This document shows positions 40,486-50,330 of a stretch of 64,000 nt of DNA, piece after piece. Source of the DNA: DATIYF01 sp035517775 (GTDB taxonomy: Bacteria; Acidobacteriota; Terriglobia; Terriglobales; Acidobacteriaceae). The stretch spans positions 43,113 to 107,112 of the forward strand of contig DATIYF010000083.1 of NCBI GenBank assembly GCA_035517775.1, written 5' to 3'. A program made the position numbers and the translations under genes. Positions within the stretch are counted from its first letter, which is position 1; each line of letters begins with the position of its first letter. The notes under the pieces are model-generated. The model was not told where the DNA came from and searched no databases. It saw nothing but the letters and a program-made list of their open reading frames with translations.

Positions 40486-43400
40486 CGCGGTGTAACTCCG
40501 GCGGCGGCCCCTAAGGAGACCGTTTCTGAAGCGGCGGGAAGGCGCACCAGGAAGGTCGCTCCTTCCACGCCGGTGTTGTTGTGGCAGAGGATTTCTCCTC
40601 CATGTTCATGGACGATGCCATAGCAGATGCTCAGGCCCAGGCCCGTGCCCTTGCCCACTTCCTTGGTGGTGAAGAAGGGATCGAAGATGCGGTCGGGGTG
40701 GGAGATGCCGTGCCCATTGTCGCGGAAAGAAACTTCCACCAAGCCGCCGCCGGCTTCGGTCTTGATCTCGATTCGCGCCGGGCGGCCGGTTTCCCGCACC
40801 GCGTCGTAAGCATTGTTCAGGATATTCAGGAACACCTGTTGCAACTGGTGCGAATCCCCCACCACCAGCGGCAACTGCTGATCGAACTGCTCGACTACCT
40901 CGATGCCGTGGCTCTGGAAGTCGTAAGAGCGCAACTGCACGGTGCGCCGCAAGATAGAGTTCAAATCCACGGGCTTGCGCTGCGGCGGCATCTGCCGCGC
41001 AAAGCTCAACAGGTTCTGCACGATCTGCTTGGTGCGCTGCGCTTCCTGCAGGATTACACGCAGGTCTTTGCGCGCCGCCTCCGGCACCTCTTCGTTTTCC
41101 ATCAGCAGGTCGGCGAAGCCCAGAATCGCGGTGAGCGGATTGTTGACCTCGTGGGCCACTCCGGAAACCAACTGCCCCACGGCGGCCATCTTCTCAGCGT
41201 GCAGCAGCTTGGCTTGCAGAGTGGCGGCATCGGTCACGTCGCTCATCACCACCACGATGCTGGCGACGTTTCCCTGCTCATCGCGCATGGGGCTCAGGTT
41301 GACGGAGAACTGCCCGGGGGTCCCGTTGCCGCGCAGGATTTGCAGATCGAGGTTATCCACCTGCAGGCCGGAAAGCGTGGACTGGAAAGCATCTTTCAAT
41401 ACGCTACGCCAGTTGGGCGCCACCAGGTTCTCGATGGGCGCCCCCAGGATCTGCTTCTGCTCGTAGCCCATGTGCTGCCAGCGCCGGTTGGCATAGCTCA
41501 CCTGGGCGGCGGTATCAGCCACCAGGATCAGGCTCTGGGTGTTGTTCAAAATTTTTCCAGAGAAATCCCGCTCGCGCTGCAACTCTGACTGATAGGCCTT
41601 GAGATCGCTGACATCGAGCATCAGGCCGCGGTACTGCATGATGCGCCCCTGGGCGTCTTTCACCGCGAAGGCGTTGATCAGCACGTGCACCGCGACGCCA
41701 TCCTTGCGCCGCAGGACCTCTTCGTGATTGCGCACCAGCCCGTGCTCCTGCATCTGCAAGACGAAAGCCTGGTAGCGCTCAGGTGAACTGTAAACCTGGC
41801 TGCCGACTTCCACCTGCAGCAGTTCGTCGCGGCTGGCATAACCGAGAACGCGGACCAGCGCGTCATTCACCTCGATGAAGCGGCCCTCGGGAGTGGAGAA
41901 GAACAAGCCCTCCTGGATGTTGCCGAAAAGCTCGCGATAGCGCCGCTCCGCTTCGCGCCGGTCGGTGATGTCTTTGAGGACGTGGATGGTCTGCAGGCCT
42001 TCGCTGTTGGCGCCGTGCACTCGCGAAGTGGAAACCAGATAGGTGCTGCCGAGCTCGGGATGCACATATTCATCCACCGTGCCGGCCGCCCCGCGGCAGA
42101 AGGGGCAGGAACGCATAGGCCCGCCCTGATTGAGAGCCAGCAGAGCGCACATGTTCACTCCGATAAGCTCTTCTGGTTTGACGCCGATGAAATCCGCGAG
42201 CGAGCGGTTCACGCGCATCACGTTTTCGTTCTCGTCATGCACCACGATGAAATCGCTGATGGCATCAAAAATATCCATCCAATGGCGGTTGGCGCGGTCC
42301 ATGCGAGTGAACAGGCGGGCGTTCTCGAGGGCCACCACGGCGTGACCGGCGGCAGCCCGCAACAGATAGGCGTCTTCCGGGGAGAGCTCGGCGCCGCGGT
42401 TGGCTAAAGCCAGCACCCCTACCAGCTCGCCGGAGGCGGCTTGCAGCCGGACCAGGGCGCAATCCTTCCAGGCCAGCGTGGTTGCCATCTCCTCGCCCAG
42501 CAGGTCGTGCGCGGAGGCCGCGCTGATCGCCTCCGGCCGCTGCGCCATGGCCTCCCCTATGGCCTTGCCGAAGCTTCGCAGTAGGGGCGCCTGGGGCAGG
42601 GCGGATGTGGCGCGGTTTTCCAGCTCTACGGTCTCGAACGTTGCGCCCTCGGGAACAGCCAGGGCGCCGGCCGAAGCCCCCATCATGCCCACGGACCAGC
42701 CCACAAATCTCTTGGCAAACTCGCTCAGCCGCAGCAGCGAGCTCAGCTCCAGCGCCAGGCCCATCAGGGCTTCGGCGCGCAGGCGGTGCTGCTCGGAAAG
42801 ATGAAGATTGCGGGTTACTTCCAGCGCCACCGAAACCTGCGCCGCCAGTGCCCGCGCCCGGCGAACATCCTCGGGAGAGACGGCCACCCCGTCGAGGCGG
42901 TCGAGCACGCCGAACATGCCCAGCACCTCGCCTGCGCTGCCGAGCAGAGGGACGGTCAACATCTGCCGGACCTTCCATTCGGCGGGCAGGCCCAGCGTGG
43001 CCTCCGGCGCCTGACTCAGGTCATCACGCCAGAAAACCTCGCGGGAAAACAAAGCCTGGGCAGCGGGGCCATCCGCGAGAACGAAATCGGCGGGCTTGGT
43101 GTGTCCTGACTCCGCGGCCCAGCGCACACTGAACTTGCCCTCCTCCAATTGCCCCAGAAAGGCGCGGTTGAAGCCAAGGAAATCGGCGGCCCGCAGGGCA
43201 AACTGCTGCAGAAAGCGGTCCATCTCTCCCAGCGAGCCCAGTTCGGTGGAGATATCCAGCAACTGATGCAGCTCGTGCGCCTGGGCGCGGGCTGTGGAAT
43301 AAAGCTCGGCATTGGCGACCGCGACCGCTCCGAAGCCTGCAACGGCGGCCAGCAGAGACTTTTCCTGCGGCGTGAACGGGCCTTCGAAGCGGGGATAGAT

Positions 43401-44327
43401 CAGAATGGCGGCCTGTGTGCGTGAGGTCCGCAGAGGTGCGGCCATTAGCGTACCCGCCGGCACAATCTCGCCCAGAGAGTGGCTGGCCGGGTCAATGGTC
43501 ACGCTGATGACTTCGGCGGCCCGGGCCGCCCGCGAGGCCAGGTCGGCGGCAAAGTGCAAGCCCTTGCGGTCGTGCCGGGCACGCGCCAATTCCGTGGCCT
43601 GCACCGATTCCGCAGCGAGAGCCCGCAGGCTGAAGCCGGTGCGGTCGCGCACCAGGATGGAAACCAGCGGCGTGCGCAGTAACAGGCGCAACCGCCCGGC
43701 GATCTCTTCCAGCACGGCGCCGGCATCGGGGACGGTGTGCAGCGCCTGCGCCACCTCGGCCAGAATCTCGGCCCGGCGCGATTCTTCGCGGGAGGCCTGG
43801 GCCAGGCGGGCGGCTTCCAGCAGGCTGCCCAGCTGGCCGGCCAGAATGGTGGCCTTGGCGGCCAAATCGTCGGTGAAGAAGTCAGGGTTGGAACGGTGGA
43901 CATATAAGGCCACCCCGATGACCTCATTGGCTACCACCAGCGGCGCGGCCATCACCGCGACCGCCGACAGCACCGACATCATTACCGTACGCGAGGGTTC
44001 CAGGCGATTGGCGTACACGGTGCGGCGCTCGCGCACCGCCTCCATGGAAACCGCCTTCTGGTCAGCCCGCAAGCGGAAGCCGCGAAATAACTCCGGCTGG
44101 TAGCCATCTCCCTCGGCGCCTTCGAGTTCTTCGGAAGAAACCACTCGCCAGAAGTAAGCGCCATCGGTACGGAAGAACTCGCGGGTGGCTCGGCAAAACA
44201 ACCGGATCAGGGCGACCGGCTCAATCCCCGGGGCGGCAGCGGCGGAGATCTGCAAGAGCAGCTTTTGAAAGGCATCCTCAGAAGAGGAATCAGGCCCCAC
44301 CCACTCCGTGGTCTCTCCAGATTGCAT
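40482..44327 (-). CDS. Cytoplasmic multi-GAF, multi-PAS histidine kinase
   Basis: This 1281-residue kinase lacks membrane segments. Four GAF-like domains cover about residues 30-675; examples are SVLSAVAVMAAPLVVANEVI, LVSILVRDRTGFSLRALA and MLTVPLLGSAGEVLGMFG. Three PAS domains follow near residues 680, 795 and 918, with WMDIFDAISDFIVVHDENE, FGNIQEGLFFSTPEGRFIEV and KILNNTQSLILVADTAAQV. The first PAS has a RSCPFC cysteine pair. The kinase core has HisKA QLVSGVAHEVNNPLTAILGF (His ~1054) and HATPase_c with QVFLNILNNAYDAV, VSFRDNGHGI, FFTTKEVGKGTGLGLSICYG. The N-box/NtrB-like form fits an NtrC-type partner, and the NtrC-family gene is two genes downstream. The start chosen is ATG 44325-44327 (MQSGETTEW). 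The signals sensed are unknown. Confidence 0.92.
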   Translation of the reverse strand: MQSGETTEWVGPDSSSEDAFQKLLLQISAAAAPGIEPVALIRLFCRATREFFRTDGAYFWRVVSSEELEGAEGDGYQPELFRGFRLRADQKAVSMEAVRERRTVYANRLEPSRTVMMSVLSAVAVMAAPLVVANEVIGVALYVHRSNPDFFTDDLAAKATILAGQLGSLLEAARLAQASREESRRAEILAEVAQALHTVPDAGAVLEEIAGRLRLLLRTPLVSILVRDRTGFSLRALAAESVQATELARARHDRKGLHFAADLASRAARAAEVISVTIDPASHSLGEIVPAGTLMAAPLRTSRTQAAILIYPRFEGPFTPQEKSLLAAVAGFGAVAVANAELYSTARAQAHELHQLLDISTELGSLGEMDRFLQQFALRAADFLGFNRAFLGQLEEGKFSVRWAAESGHTKPADFVLADGPAAQALFSREVFWRDDLSQAPEATLGLPAEWKVRQMLTVPLLGSAGEVLGMFGVLDRLDGVAVSPEDVRRARALAAQVSVALEVTRNLHLSEQHRLRAEALMGLALELSSLLRLSEFAKRFVGWSVGMMGASAGALAVPEGATFETVELENRATSALPQAPLLRSFGKAIGEAMAQRPEAISAASAHDLLGEEMATTLAWKDCALVRLQAASGELVGVLALANRGAELSPEDAYLLRAAAGHAVVALENARLFTRMDRANRHWMDIFDAISDFIVVHDENENVMRVNRSLADFIGVKPEELIGVNMCALLALNQGGPMRSCPFCRGAAGTVDEYVHPELGSTYLVSTSRVHGANSEGLQTIHVLKDITDRREAERRYRELFGNIQEGLFFSTPEGRFIEVNDALVRVLGYASRDELLQVEVGSQVYSSPERYQAFVLQMQEHGLVRNHEEVLRRKDGVAVHVLINAFAVKDAQGRIMQYRGLMLDVSDLKAYQSELQRERDFSGKILNNTQSLILVADTAAQVSYANRRWQHMGYEQKQILGAPIENLVAPNWRSVLKDAFQSTLSGLQVDNLDLQILRGNGTPGQFSVNLSPMRDEQGNVASIVVVMSDVTDAATLQAKLLHAEKMAAVGQLVSGVAHEVNNPLTAILGFADLLMENEEVPEAARKDLRVILQEAQRTKQIVQNLLSFARQMPPQRKPVDLNSILRRTVQLRSYDFQSHGIEVVEQFDQQLPLVVGDSHQLQQVFLNILNNAYDAVRETGRPARIEIKTEAGGGLVEVSFRDNGHGISHPDRIFDPFFTTKEVGKGTGLGLSICYGIVHEHGGEILCHNNTGVEGATFLVRLPAASETVSLGAAAGVTPR

Positions 44328-44722
44328 AGTTGAGCCGGATTCCTGCGGTCCCGCCGAGAACAAACCCCAAGTAATTGAATACACAGGAAAACTAGCCCCC
44401 AATCTCATTTTGAGTCAAGGGAATTAGGGGCCGGGGTGTCAACTTGCAAAACTTGGGTAATGCAGGATTTGGCGGCCAAGGGTCTCAAAGTGAGAGCCAG
44501 AGGGTCAGGTGAGACGATTCCAATGTTCCACACCGCCCGGGAAAATCCTTCGTAATCTCGCCTATCCGCCGAGCTTTCAATACATTACATCCATTGCCGG
44601 CATATGGAGTCGTCACTCGATGAGCTGGCATCGGCATTGCATTTGCCCTTTTCTGCACTTCGTCTGTGCGCTGACCGAGTTGTGCCGGATTTGTCTCCGG
44701 CGGGGTGAGGAGGAACACCTTG
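44328..44722. other. Divergent control region between the kinase and chemosensory operons
   Basis: These 395 bases hold no plausible ORF on either strand. The left part (44328-44470) must contain the promoter of the minus-strand kinase operon, but I see no clear consensus. The right part holds the sigma-54 promoter at 44626-44640 and an AGGAGG ribosome-binding site at 44708-44713. Activator sites for the NtrC-family regulator are expected between about 44470 and 44600; I see no obvious inverted repeat there. Confidence 0.7.
44626..44640 (+). promoter_or_regulatory. Sigma-54 (-24/-12) promoter of the chemosensory operon
   Basis: TGGCAT-CGGCA-TTGC fits the TGGCAC-N5-TTGC consensus at 9 of 10 core positions, with GG and GC exactly 10 bases apart. 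Transcription would start near 44652, about 70 bases before the MCP start codon. A gene for an NtrC-family activator lies 4.5 kb away in the divergent operon, the natural candidate for its enhancer-binding protein. Confidence 0.7.
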
Positions 44723-46747
44723 ATGACGGCAAAAGAGTGGCTTAGCGGGGGAACCCGAATGAAGATCGGAAAAAAACTGTACCTGAATTTCGGCGCCATT
44801 CTGGCCATGGTCATCGTGCTGTTCCTGGTGAACATTCTCGCCGTACAACGCGAGCACAGCGCCAAGGCTGCCGCCTCACAGGCCCTCACCCTGGCTGAGG
44901 CCACGGACAAGATCCGCTACCAGATGATGCAGAACCGGCTCTACCTCACCAACTACCTGCTGAGCGGCGATACCCGGGAAGTGGACCGCATGAACACGGG
45001 AGTGCAGACCCTGGATGAGCTTTTGCAGGGCGCCGAAGCCGCCACCAACTCCCAGGAACAGCGCTCTTCCCTGCAGCAGGTGCACGATTCGGAGCAGAGC
45101 TGGGCGCACGACTTTGCCGATCCGCTGGTGGATAAGCGCCGCCAGGTGGATGCCGGCAATTCCACCGTCGCGGAGCTGCAAATTTTCTATCTGCAGAAAG
45201 ACGCCTCGAGCTGGGTGAAAGCTTCCACCTCGCACCTGGATGCCGCCGACCAGGAAAACAAAAAGATTCTGGAGGAGCGCCGCCGTTCGGATGAGACCGC
45301 GGCCACCGCGACCATCACCATCTCTTTGCTCAGCACTCTGCTGGCCCTGGCCCTGGGCGTGGCCATTGCCTACTCAACCGCGCGCTCGATCACCGAGCCG
45401 CTAGAGAACCTGATGAACGTCTCCCGCCAGATTGCGGATGCGGGCGAACTGGAGCACGAGATCGACCTGGAACGGCAGGACGAAATTGGAGAGCTGGCCC
45501 GTACTTTTTCCCGCATGGTCACTTATGTCAAAGAGATGGCCTCGGTCTCGGAGGCCATCGCCGAAGGCAATCTTACGGTGGACGTGCAGGCGCGCTCCAA
45601 CAAAGACACGCTGGGCAACGCCTTTTCCCGCATGATTGCCGGCCTACGCGCCCTGGTGCGCAACGGGCGCGATGCCGCCTCTCAGGTTTCGAGCGCAGCC
45701 AGCCAGGTCGCCGGCGCCTCCGATGAATCCGCCAAGATCAGCTTGCAGACCTCTTCTGCCATTGATGAGGTCACCAGCACCATGCACGAGATGAGCGTCA
45801 ACGTGCAGAACATGGTGAAGAGCACTCAACTGCAGGCCTCGAGCGTGAGCGAGACCTCGGCCTCGATTGACGAAATGGTGGCCTCGATTCAACGCGTGGC
45901 TGATACCGCCAAGGTTCTGCTCGATATCTCCAACCGCTCGCGCGAAGAGGTGCAGAGCGGCATCGGCACCATGGACAAGGCCACCGAAGGGCTGAACAAG
46001 ATCAACAGCACCATCCGCGCTTCCGGCCAGATCATTGACGTGCTGGGCCAGCGGGCCGATGACATCGGCAAGATCATCGAGGTGATTGACGATCTCGCCG
46101 AGCAAACCAATCTTCTGGCCCTGAACGCCGCCATTGAAGCCGCGCGCGCCGGCGAGCACGGCCTGGGCTTTGCCGTGGTGGCCGATGAAGTCCGCAAGCT
46201 GGCGGAAAAATCGGCGCAATCCACCAAGGAAATTTCCGAGCTCATCCAGAGCATTCAGAAAGAGGCGCGCAAAGCGGTCGAGAACATGGACCAGAGCACC
46301 GGCATCGTGAACCAGGGGCTCGATCTCGGCCACGAGCTCAACTCCGCATTGAAGAAAATTTCCAGCGTAGTCACCGAGGTGTACAAGTTCGCGCAGGAGA
46401 TCGGGGCCGCCACCAACGAACAGTCGCACGGCTCCTCGCAGATCGCCCGCGCCACCACCCGGCTGAACGAAATCACCCACGAAATCAATTCGGCGGTGGA
46501 AGAGCAGGCGTCGGGGGCGCAAGCCGTGGTGCGGGCCATGGAGCGCATGCGGGAGCTGGTGCAGCAGACCACCTCGGGCTCGACCGAACTGGCGGCCTCA
46601 GCCGAGCAGATGTCGAAGATGTCGCGCGACCTGCTGGACTCCATGGACCGCTTCGAACTGGGGCAGAACGGCAAGACCGCGCGCGCGGAAGAAGGGCTGC
46701 GCGCCCGGCCGGCAGCGCGCCACGCCGCGGCAGGTGCCCGTGGCTGA
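44723..46747 (+). CDS. Methyl-accepting chemotaxis protein
   Basis: This ~674-residue receptor heads the chemosensory operon. It has a membrane helix near the N-terminus (FGAILAMVIVLFLVNILAV), a periplasmic four-helix-bundle-type sensor (~40-195) and a second membrane helix (TITISLLSTLLALALGVAIA). A HAMP domain follows (ENLMNVSRQIADAGELEHEI). The long signalling coiled coil has the hairpin tip IDDLAEQTNLLALNAAIEAA and GLGFAVVADEVRKLAEKSA, where CheA and CheW dock. No CheR-binding pentapeptide is seen at the Ala/Arg-rich tail. The start at ATG 44723 has AGGAGG in front; ATG 44759 (MKIGKKLYLN) is possible too. The stop overlaps cheW. Confidence 0.92.
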   Translation: MTAKEWLSGGTRMKIGKKLYLNFGAILAMVIVLFLVNILAVQREHSAKAAASQALTLAEATDKIRYQMMQNRLYLTNYLLSGDTREVDRMNTGVQTLDELLQGAEAATNSQEQRSSLQQVHDSEQSWAHDFADPLVDKRRQVDAGNSTVAELQIFYLQKDASSWVKASTSHLDAADQENKKILEERRRSDETAATATITISLLSTLLALALGVAIAYSTARSITEPLENLMNVSRQIADAGELEHEIDLERQDEIGELARTFSRMVTYVKEMASVSEAIAEGNLTVDVQARSNKDTLGNAFSRMIAGLRALVRNGRDAASQVSSAASQVAGASDESAKISLQTSSAIDEVTSTMHEMSVNVQNMVKSTQLQASSVSETSASIDEMVASIQRVADTAKVLLDISNRSREEVQSGIGTMDKATEGLNKINSTIRASGQIIDVLGQRADDIGKIIEVIDDLAEQTNLLALNAAIEAARAGEHGLGFAVVADEVRKLAEKSAQSTKEISELIQSIQKEARKAVENMDQSTGIVNQGLDLGHELNSALKKISSVVTEVYKFAQEIGAATNEQSHGSSQIARATTRLNEITHEINSAVEEQASGAQAVVRAMERMRELVQQTTSGSTELAASAEQMSKMSRDLLDSMDRFELGQNGKTARAEEGLRARPAARHAAAGARG

Positions 46748-47255
46748 AACCCATCATCCCTCCATGACCCGCGAGCTGCATCTGGTCGGCTTCCAGGTGG
46801 GGCGCGAAACCTATGGCGTTCCCATCACCAGCGTGCATGAGATCGTGCGCGTACCCGAGATCACCGCCGTGCCCGACGCTCCCGAGTACATGGAAGGGGT
46901 GATCAACCTGCGCGGCAAAATCATCTCGGTGATTGATTTGCGCAAGCGCCTGGGGGAAAAGCAGGTGGTTGCCTCGCGGCGCAACCGCATTCTGGTGGTG
47001 GAGCACAAGGGGCGGCTGTGTGGCCTGATCGTGGATTCCGCCACCGAGGTGCTGAAACTCGCAGCCACCGAGATCGAGCCTTCCACCAACGTTTTCCACG
47101 ACGGTGGATTGAAGTGTGTGACCGGCCTGGCGAAATACCGGGGGCGCTTGATCGTGCTGCTGGAGATGGCCGGGCTGCTGGAATACAGCGGGCTGCGGCC
47201 GGGTGAGGAACCCGGCGCCGCGACGCCGCAACCCGCGCGCGCCGCCGCGCTCTAA
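46734..47255 (+). CDS. cheW: CheW coupling protein
   Basis: This 173-residue SH3-like adaptor links the receptor to CheA. The pattern LVGFQVGRETYGVPITSV, HEIVRVPEITAVPDAPEYM, EGVINLRGKIISVIDLRKRL, and CGLIVDSATEVLKL matches CheW throughout. The C-terminus has an Ala/Pro/Arg extension. The start is not clear: GTG at 46734 or 46740, overlapping the MCP end, or ATG 46764 just before the conserved region. No strong ribosome-binding site is visible for any of them, so translational coupling to the MCP gene is likely. Confidence 0.93.
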   Translation: MPVAETHHPSMTRELHLVGFQVGRETYGVPITSVHEIVRVPEITAVPDAPEYMEGVINLRGKIISVIDLRKRLGEKQVVASRRNRILVVEHKGRLCGLIVDSATEVLKLAATEIEPSTNVFHDGGLKCVTGLAKYRGRLIVLLEMAGLLEYSGLRPGEEPGAATPQPARAAAL

Positions 47256-47292
47256 GCGGCGGCACGGGGGGCGAGAGGACGACGAAAGACCT

Positions 47293-48198
47293 ATGAGCGC
47301 AATCGGCGCAGCGATTCAACTGACCCCAGCGGAACTCAGGCTGCTGCAAACCCTGATCTACCAGGAGTGCGGCATGCACTTTGATGAGCGCCGCCTGCAC
47401 TTTCTGGAGAACCGTCTGCAGGCGCGGCTGAAGGAGTCCCGCAGCGAATCCTTCTACAGCTACTACCGCCTGCTGATCGCCCCCGAAGGCAAGCAAGAGC
47501 TCTCCCAATTGCTGGAGAACCTCACCATCAATGAGACCAGCTTCTTCCGCAATAAGGCGCAGCTCGATCTCTTCCACAAGCACATTCTGGAGGACATGCT
47601 GCGCCAGAAGAGCCGCAGCGGCGAATTTGCTTTGCGCGTCTGGAGCGCGGGCTGCTCCACCGGGCAGGAGCCCTACACCCTGGCCATGATGATTGCCGAC
47701 AGCCTGGCCTACTACACGCTGCGCCAGCCGGCGGCGCTGATCTCGGCCTTTCCCAAGCCCCTCATCCCGCCTCCCTGGAAGGTGGAAATTCTGGCCAGCG
47801 ACATCAACTATTCGGTCCTGCGCAGCGGCCAGGAGGGCATTTACTCCGAATCGCAAATGGCCTCGGTGGACTACAACTACCGCCTGCGCTACTTCGACAA
47901 GACCGGGGACCGCTACGTCATCAAGCCGGCGGTAAAGGAAATGGTCCATTTCGACTTTCATAATCTGAAGACTCAATTTCTGCCGCGCGGCTATGACGCC
48001 ATCTTCTGCCGCAACGTGATGATGTACTTCGATGAGGCTGAGCAGAAACGGCTGGTGGAAAAATTCAGCCGCTGCCTTACCTCCGACGGCTTCCTGTTCG
48101 TGGGCCACGCGGAAAGCCTGCGGGGATTGAGCGACCGCTTTGCCATGGTTCATCGCAACGGGGGAACCGCCTATCAGCGGGTTGAGGTGCAGGCGTGA
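47293..48198 (+). CDS. cheR: CheR, chemoreceptor glutamate methyltransferase
   Basis: This 301-residue SAM-dependent methyltransferase modifies receptor glutamates during adaptation. The N-terminal all-helical domain (LQTLIYQECGMHFDERRLHF) is followed by the catalytic domain with LRVWSAGCSTGQEPYTLAMM (SAM-binding), VEILASDINYSVLRSGQ, LKTQFLPRGYDAIFCRNVM and MYFDEAEQKRLVEKF. The ATG at 47293 gives the usual length of about 270-300 residues; the open frame further upstream is in the cheW tail. The stop overlaps the cheA GTG start by four bases. Confidence 0.93.
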   Translation: MSAIGAAIQLTPAELRLLQTLIYQECGMHFDERRLHFLENRLQARLKESRSESFYSYYRLLIAPEGKQELSQLLENLTINETSFFRNKAQLDLFHKHILEDMLRQKSRSGEFALRVWSAGCSTGQEPYTLAMMIADSLAYYTLRQPAALISAFPKPLIPPPWKVEILASDINYSVLRSGQEGIYSESQMASVDYNYRLRYFDKTGDRYVIKPAVKEMVHFDFHNLKTQFLPRGYDAIFCRNVMMYFDEAEQKRLVEKFSRCLTSDGFLFVGHAESLRGLSDRFAMVHRNGGTAYQRVEVQA

Positions 48199-50330
48199 CC
48201 CATTTTTCCGAAGAGCGCGCGGCCGAGATGCGGGAACTGTTCTTCGAGACCGCCCAGGAACTGCTGCAGACGCTCAACGATGACACCCTGCAACTGGAGA
48301 AGAACCCCGGCGACCAGGAAGCGGTGCGCGCCATTCGCCGCACCGTGCACACCCTTAAGGGCGATGCCGCCGCCTGCGGCTTCCGCGAGCTGAGCGAACT
48401 GGCGCACGAACTGGAAGACGCCCTGGGCCTGGAGCCCGCGCCCGCGCCCGCGGCCCTGGCGGAAGTCGCCTTCACCGCCGCCGATGCCTTCACCGCCATG
48501 CTGGCCGCTTATCGCAGCAATTCCGTGCTGCCCTCGGCCGAACCGCTGCGCAAACTGATTCGGGCGCTGGCACAAGAGCCCGGCAAAGAAGAACCCTCCA
48601 AAAAGAAAAAGAAATACGTCAGCGCGGAACGGGCGCAATGGACCGAATACGAGAAGCTGGCGGTGCAGAACGCCCTGGCCTCTGGGCAGCACGCCTATCA
48701 CGTCAAGGTGGATATTGACCCCGGCTGCGCCATGCCGATCGCAGCCCGGCAACTGCTGATCAACGCGGTCGCGCCGACGGCAGAGGTGCTGGCCGTGCGT
48801 CCGGAGATGAGCTCTACCCAGCCCTCGAAGTCGGTGGAGCTGCTTCTGGCCACGCGCCAGGAGTGGAATGCCATCGCCCTGAAGTGCCAGATTCCCACGG
48901 TGAGCACCAGTGTGCGCGCCGAAGAGGCCTGGCACCCTGCCGGAACGCCGCAGTCAGCTCAGGCCTCGGCGCCGGCCGTTCCGGCGCCGGAACCGGCCGT
49001 GGCAAGCGCTTCGGGCGCAGAACCTGCCTCGCGTGGCAGGGCCGCGCAAGCCTCGCACAGCGCAACCGAAAATATCCTGCGGGTGGATGCCGAGCGCATT
49101 GACAACGTTCTCAACCTGGTCGGCGAACTCATCATCGGCAAGTCAATGCTGCAGCAAACCATGAACGAGTTCATCCGGGTGCACCCCAAAGACTCGCTGC
49201 GCGGCCGCTTTGCCGATGCTCTGGCTTTCCAGGCGCGCGTGCTGAATGATCTGCAGCGCTCGGTCATGAAAGTGCGCATGGTTCCGGTGGAGCAGCTCTT
49301 CCGCCGCTTTCCCCGCATGGTGCGCGACGTGGCCAAGCAGTGCGGCAAAGAGGTCGAGCTGGCGATCAGCGGACAAGACACCGATCTGGATAAGAGCCTG
49401 CTCGATGCCATCGCCGAGCCCATCGCTCACCTGGTGCGCAATGCGGTCAGCCACGGAATCGAGGATGCGGCCGGCCGCGGCGGCAAGCCCGTGCGCGGCA
49501 CTATCCGCCTGGACGCTTATCACCAGGGCAACCAGGTGATCGTAGAGATCTCCGATGACGGCCGCGGCATGGATGCGCAGGCTATCCGGGCCAGGGCCAT
49601 CGAACAAGGGCTGCTCAGCCGTGAGGAAGCCGCCCGCCTGCCCGAGGCCGAGATTCTTGAGCTTGTCTTCCGCCCGGGCTTCAGCACAGCCAAGGAGATC
49701 ACCGAAGTCTCAGGCCGCGGCGTCGGTTTGGATGTGGTGCAGAGCGTGATGCAGCGCCTGAAGGGCCAGGTAGAGATTTTGACCCAGCCCGGCCAGGGGA
49801 CGACCTTCCGCCTGAAGCTGCCGTTGACGCTGGCGATTATCAAGGCGCTGCTGTTCCGGGTGGAACATCGGCTGTACGCCATTCCGCTCAACGCCGTCGC
49901 AGAGATCAGCCGCGCCCGGGAGTCGGACCTGCACCAGGTGGACCGCTACGAGGTGCTTCAGTTGCGCGGCCAGGTGCTGCAGTTGGCGCGCCTGGGGCGC
50001 CCCAGAACCGGAACAAATAGCACCGGCAAGATTTTCGTTCTCGTTATCGCCCTGGGCGAGCGCAAGTTGGGCCTGATCGTGGACTCGCTGGAAGGCGAAG
50101 AGGAGTTGGTCATCAAAGCGCTGGATGACCAGACCATTGAAGCCGAACTGATCAGTGGCGCCTCCATCCTGGGCGATGGGCGGGTGGTGCTCATCCTGAA
50201 TCTGGCGGCCATCATGGAGCGCTGCATCAAGGCCAAGCCCAGTGGAGAAGAGCAGATCCCCTACGGGCTGCTGCTCTCGCACGCCGATCGCGAGCGCCTC
50301 AAGGCGGCCGCGGCAGGAGGGCAGCCATGA
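48195..50330 (+). CDS. cheA: CheA chemotaxis histidine kinase
   Basis: This 711-residue kinase starts with GTG in a GTGA overlap with cheR. P1 (Hpt) covers residues 1-110 with the phosphorylated His52 in RRTVHTLKGDAAACGF. An extra domain (~150-270; HVKVDIDPGCAMPIAARQLL) occupies the P2 position. A low-complexity Pro/Ala linker leads to P3 dimerisation (LRVDAERIDNVLNLVGELII), P4 ATPase (HLVRNAVSHGIEDAAGRG, EISDDGRGMDAQAIRARA, GRGVGLDVVQSVMQRLKG) and the C-terminal P5 CheW-like regulatory domain (AIIKALLFRVEHRLYAIPLN). A complete, normal CheA by layout. It overlaps cheB by four bases. Confidence 0.95.
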   Translation: MTHFSEERAAEMRELFFETAQELLQTLNDDTLQLEKNPGDQEAVRAIRRTVHTLKGDAAACGFRELSELAHELEDALGLEPAPAPAALAEVAFTAADAFTAMLAAYRSNSVLPSAEPLRKLIRALAQEPGKEEPSKKKKKYVSAERAQWTEYEKLAVQNALASGQHAYHVKVDIDPGCAMPIAARQLLINAVAPTAEVLAVRPEMSSTQPSKSVELLLATRQEWNAIALKCQIPTVSTSVRAEEAWHPAGTPQSAQASAPAVPAPEPAVASASGAEPASRGRAAQASHSATENILRVDAERIDNVLNLVGELIIGKSMLQQTMNEFIRVHPKDSLRGRFADALAFQARVLNDLQRSVMKVRMVPVEQLFRRFPRMVRDVAKQCGKEVELAISGQDTDLDKSLLDAIAEPIAHLVRNAVSHGIEDAAGRGGKPVRGTIRLDAYHQGNQVIVEISDDGRGMDAQAIRARAIEQGLLSREEAARLPEAEILELVFRPGFSTAKEITEVSGRGVGLDVVQSVMQRLKGQVEILTQPGQGTTFRLKLPLTLAIIKALLFRVEHRLYAIPLNAVAEISRARESDLHQVDRYEVLQLRGQVLQLARLGRPRTGTNSTGKIFVLVIALGERKLGLIVDSLEGEEELVIKALDDQTIEAELISGASILGDGRVVLILNLAAIMERCIKAKPSGEEQIPYGLLLSHADRERLKAAAAGGQP

